The notes beneath the pieces are model-generated. The model did no database searches and was not told the origin of the DNA. It saw only the letters and a program-made list of their open reading frames with translations. This document shows positions 4,834-6,225 of a DNA stretch of 6,225 nucleotides, in pieces; position 1 is the stretch's first letter, and every line of letters starts with the position of its first letter. Origin of the DNA: an uncultured Eubacteriales bacterium. Its GTDB lineage: Bacteria > Bacillota > Clostridia > UBA1381. The position numbers and the translations under genes were made by a program. The stretch is from assembly GCA_900556575.1 (NCBI GenBank), contig USPO01000098.1:1-6225 (forward strand), written 5' to 3'.

Positions 4834-6225
4834 TCAGCTCCATAAAGGATCTTCTTTTTCCTTCATGTTCTTAAATATTTCCTCATCTGTCATATGATTT
4901 TCCCAATTAGTTATTAAAACAACCTTTCGGTCATTTTCATCATAACTTACGTTTCTCTGCCAATGGAAATAACCGTTTCCGTCATTCTCAGCCCTTACTC
5001 TCGACATAAGCGAACGAATAATATATGCTGAAAATTTCATATCCGTAAGACATTCATTTGCATAGAAATTTTTCCATACTCCGTATTCCGAATTTCTCAT
5101 TTCGTTATTTATAAGTTCAAACTTTTCTGCTGACAACCCTAAAAGATAAAATGAACGCATATATTTCTTTTCTTCAAATGCCATATATGCTTCACAAAAT
5201 TCTTCAAGTGCTTTCATTCCATAGTAATGTATTTTTGTATGCAGGAAAATTGTAGCATCAAATAAAAGTTTTTTGTCTTCAAATACATCCCTATCCATAT
5301 CTAAGCATCTGTTATATGCTTTTTCAATGCCTTCTTCACCGTTTTTGCAAATACTATATATTGCATCAATCTGGTCACGGAAGCATTTCGCCTCAGGTGC
5401 AAGCCAGTTCATTGCGGCACTCTGCGAATTAACATCTCTCATCCACTGTGAAGCCATATTTCTTACCGAATACGCATAGAACTGTTCACCGCAATGCTCA
5501 TCCTCATGCTCACCATATTTAAGCATACTGTCCGTATATTCGTCATAACACCATGAAATACCGTCAACATAATCAAAATATTTACCGCAGAACTTTTCAC
5601 TATGCTCCTCTCCGGATACATCTTCACCAAACCAAATTCGACGTACAGCATCAAGGAAGTATGCATGAGGACGTATATTCGACGCATTCACAATCAAATA
5701 ATCATTCGCCCCTTTTTCAAATGCATTTGTAAGCTCATCATTTACAAAATCAACTGAATTAGGGAACATCGTTATATGATTTGCCGCCTGAAGGTCATAG
5801 AATGATACATGATAATATATTCCGTGCTTTCCGTCAGGTGAATCTGGAAGTGCCGGTGTTCTCGGATTAAAGCTTCCCCGTCTTCTTGAAACCATTTTTC
5901 CAAAACCGTTATCTGCCCATACTTTGATTATATTTTCATTTAAATGAATATGTCCTTCCCGATAAAGTTCAGTTATTTCACCGTAAAGATTTGTACAGCA
6001 CACCGGATTTTCTACCTTTGCGGCAATCATATCATACTGCTTATTTATAAGTTTGCTGATAAGCTCGCCTCTCTTTTCGGATGTATCATACTGCGGATCA
6101 TCACACCAGAACGGTCTATCTCCCTGTCCTCTGAAGCCTATATTCCAAATAACCTTAAAGTCTTTTTGCTCATCAATTGCATTATTCCAAAGCTTTTCAA
6201 AAAGTTCGGGATATTTGTCATACGA
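4834..6225 (-). CDS. Glycoside hydrolase family 115 (xylan alpha-1,2-glucuronidase-type), 5' end outside window
   Basis: The frame is open from the right edge to a TGA at 4836-4834, giving 463 visible residues; the ATG at 6030 is internal methionine 66, not the start. GH115 enzymes remove (4-O-methyl-)glucuronic acid from xylan side chains. Family signatures, numbered from the window edge: GFRGQGDRPFWCDDP at 30-44, LYGEI at 80-84, VWADNGFG at 102-109, IYYHVSFYD at 136-144 and LIVNASNIRP at 177-186. From memory of characterised GH115 enzymes, active-site residues fall in these segments (likely an acidic residue at 42-43, E83, N106 and H139). A helical region follows (about 200-420), ending with GYFHWQRNVS. 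The protein stops soon after, without the extra C-terminal beta-sandwich domain of many members. A signal peptide cannot be judged because the N-terminus is missing. Substrate is inferred from the family only; several signature positions are divergent. Confidence 0.82.
   Translation of the reverse strand, partial: SYDKYPELFEKLWNNAIDEQKDFKVIWNIGFRGQGDRPFWCDDPQYDTSEKRGELISKLINKQYDMIAAKVENPVCCTNLYGEITELYREGHIHLNENIIKVWADNGFGKMVSRRRGSFNPRTPALPDSPDGKHGIYYHVSFYDLQAANHITMFPNSVDFVNDELTNAFEKGANDYLIVNASNIRPHAYFLDAVRRIWFGEDVSGEEHSEKFCGKYFDYVDGISWCYDEYTDSMLKYGEHEDEHCGEQFYAYSVRNMASQWMRDVNSQSAAMNWLAPEAKCFRDQIDAIYSICKNGEEGIEKAYNRCLDMDRDVFEDKKLLFDATIFLHTKIHYYGMKALEEFCEAYMAFEEKKYMRSFYLLGLSAEKFELINNEMRNSEYGVWKNFYANECLTDMKFSAYIIRSLMSRVRAENDGNGYFHWQRNVSYDENDRKVVLITNWENHMTDEEIFKNMKEKEDPLWS

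Noticed and set aside
4799..4838. GCTGAA/TTCAGC inverted repeat between the hydrolase gene and radC as a terminator
   Set aside because: The stem is only 6 bp with a 28-base loop and no T run after it on the minus strand.
1..6225. CRISPR arrays, tRNA or rRNA genes, insertion sequences, prophage or defence genes
   Set aside because: I saw no regularly spaced repeats, no tRNA-like cloverleaf, no transposase or integrase motif, and no defence-type domain. radC is sometimes found on mobile elements, but nothing around it here indicates one.

Overview
The window is AT-rich, compact bacterial DNA in which every recognisable gene lies on the minus strand. Purine-rich GGAGG-type ribosome binding sites, a near-consensus sigma-70/sigma-A type promoter, a Bacillus/Corynebacterium-type single-function aspartokinase with an internal start, and a GH115 glycosidase together point to a low-GC Firmicute. 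A plant-fibre-degrading gut or rumen Clostridium relative (Lachnospiraceae-like) is my best guess. That placement is inference, because the window has no rRNA or other marker gene.

Read in the direction of transcription (high to low coordinate), the layout is as follows. (1) 6225-4834: C-terminal 463 residues of a GH115-type glycoside hydrolase (xylan alpha-glucuronidase family), with its 5' end outside the window. (2) 4779-4081: radC, a JAMM/MPN-domain protein of uncertain role, with a strong ribosome binding site 54 bases after the hydrolase stop. (3) 4080-3892: a 189-base intergenic region with a 9-base tandem repeat, two inverted repeats and a good promoter. (4) 3891-520: hom, thrB and lysC, a homoserine/threonine biosynthesis operon; hom and thrB share one base (TAATG) and lysC follows after 58 bases. 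(5) 478-447: a 12-bp stem that probably terminates the operon. (6) 410-1: the first 136 residues of rlmB, a 23S rRNA 2'-O-ribose methyltransferase whose catalytic half runs off the left edge.

The three operon enzymes act on one pathway. LysC phosphorylates aspartate, Hom reduces aspartate semialdehyde to homoserine, and ThrB phosphorylates homoserine for threonine synthase. The intervening semialdehyde dehydrogenase (asd) and threonine synthase (thrC) are not in this window. The leader before hom is only about 28 nt, so there is no room for a T-box or riboswitch. Control is more likely at the promoter and by feedback through the ACT domains of LysC.

Most of this is ordinary housekeeping DNA and I see no previously undescribed multi-gene system. 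The most interesting items are a perfect internal ribosome binding site in lysC placed to make a separate regulatory subunit, a Hom with an unusually short ACT-like tail, a 12-bp perfect inverted repeat inside radC, and repeats upstream of the hom promoter.
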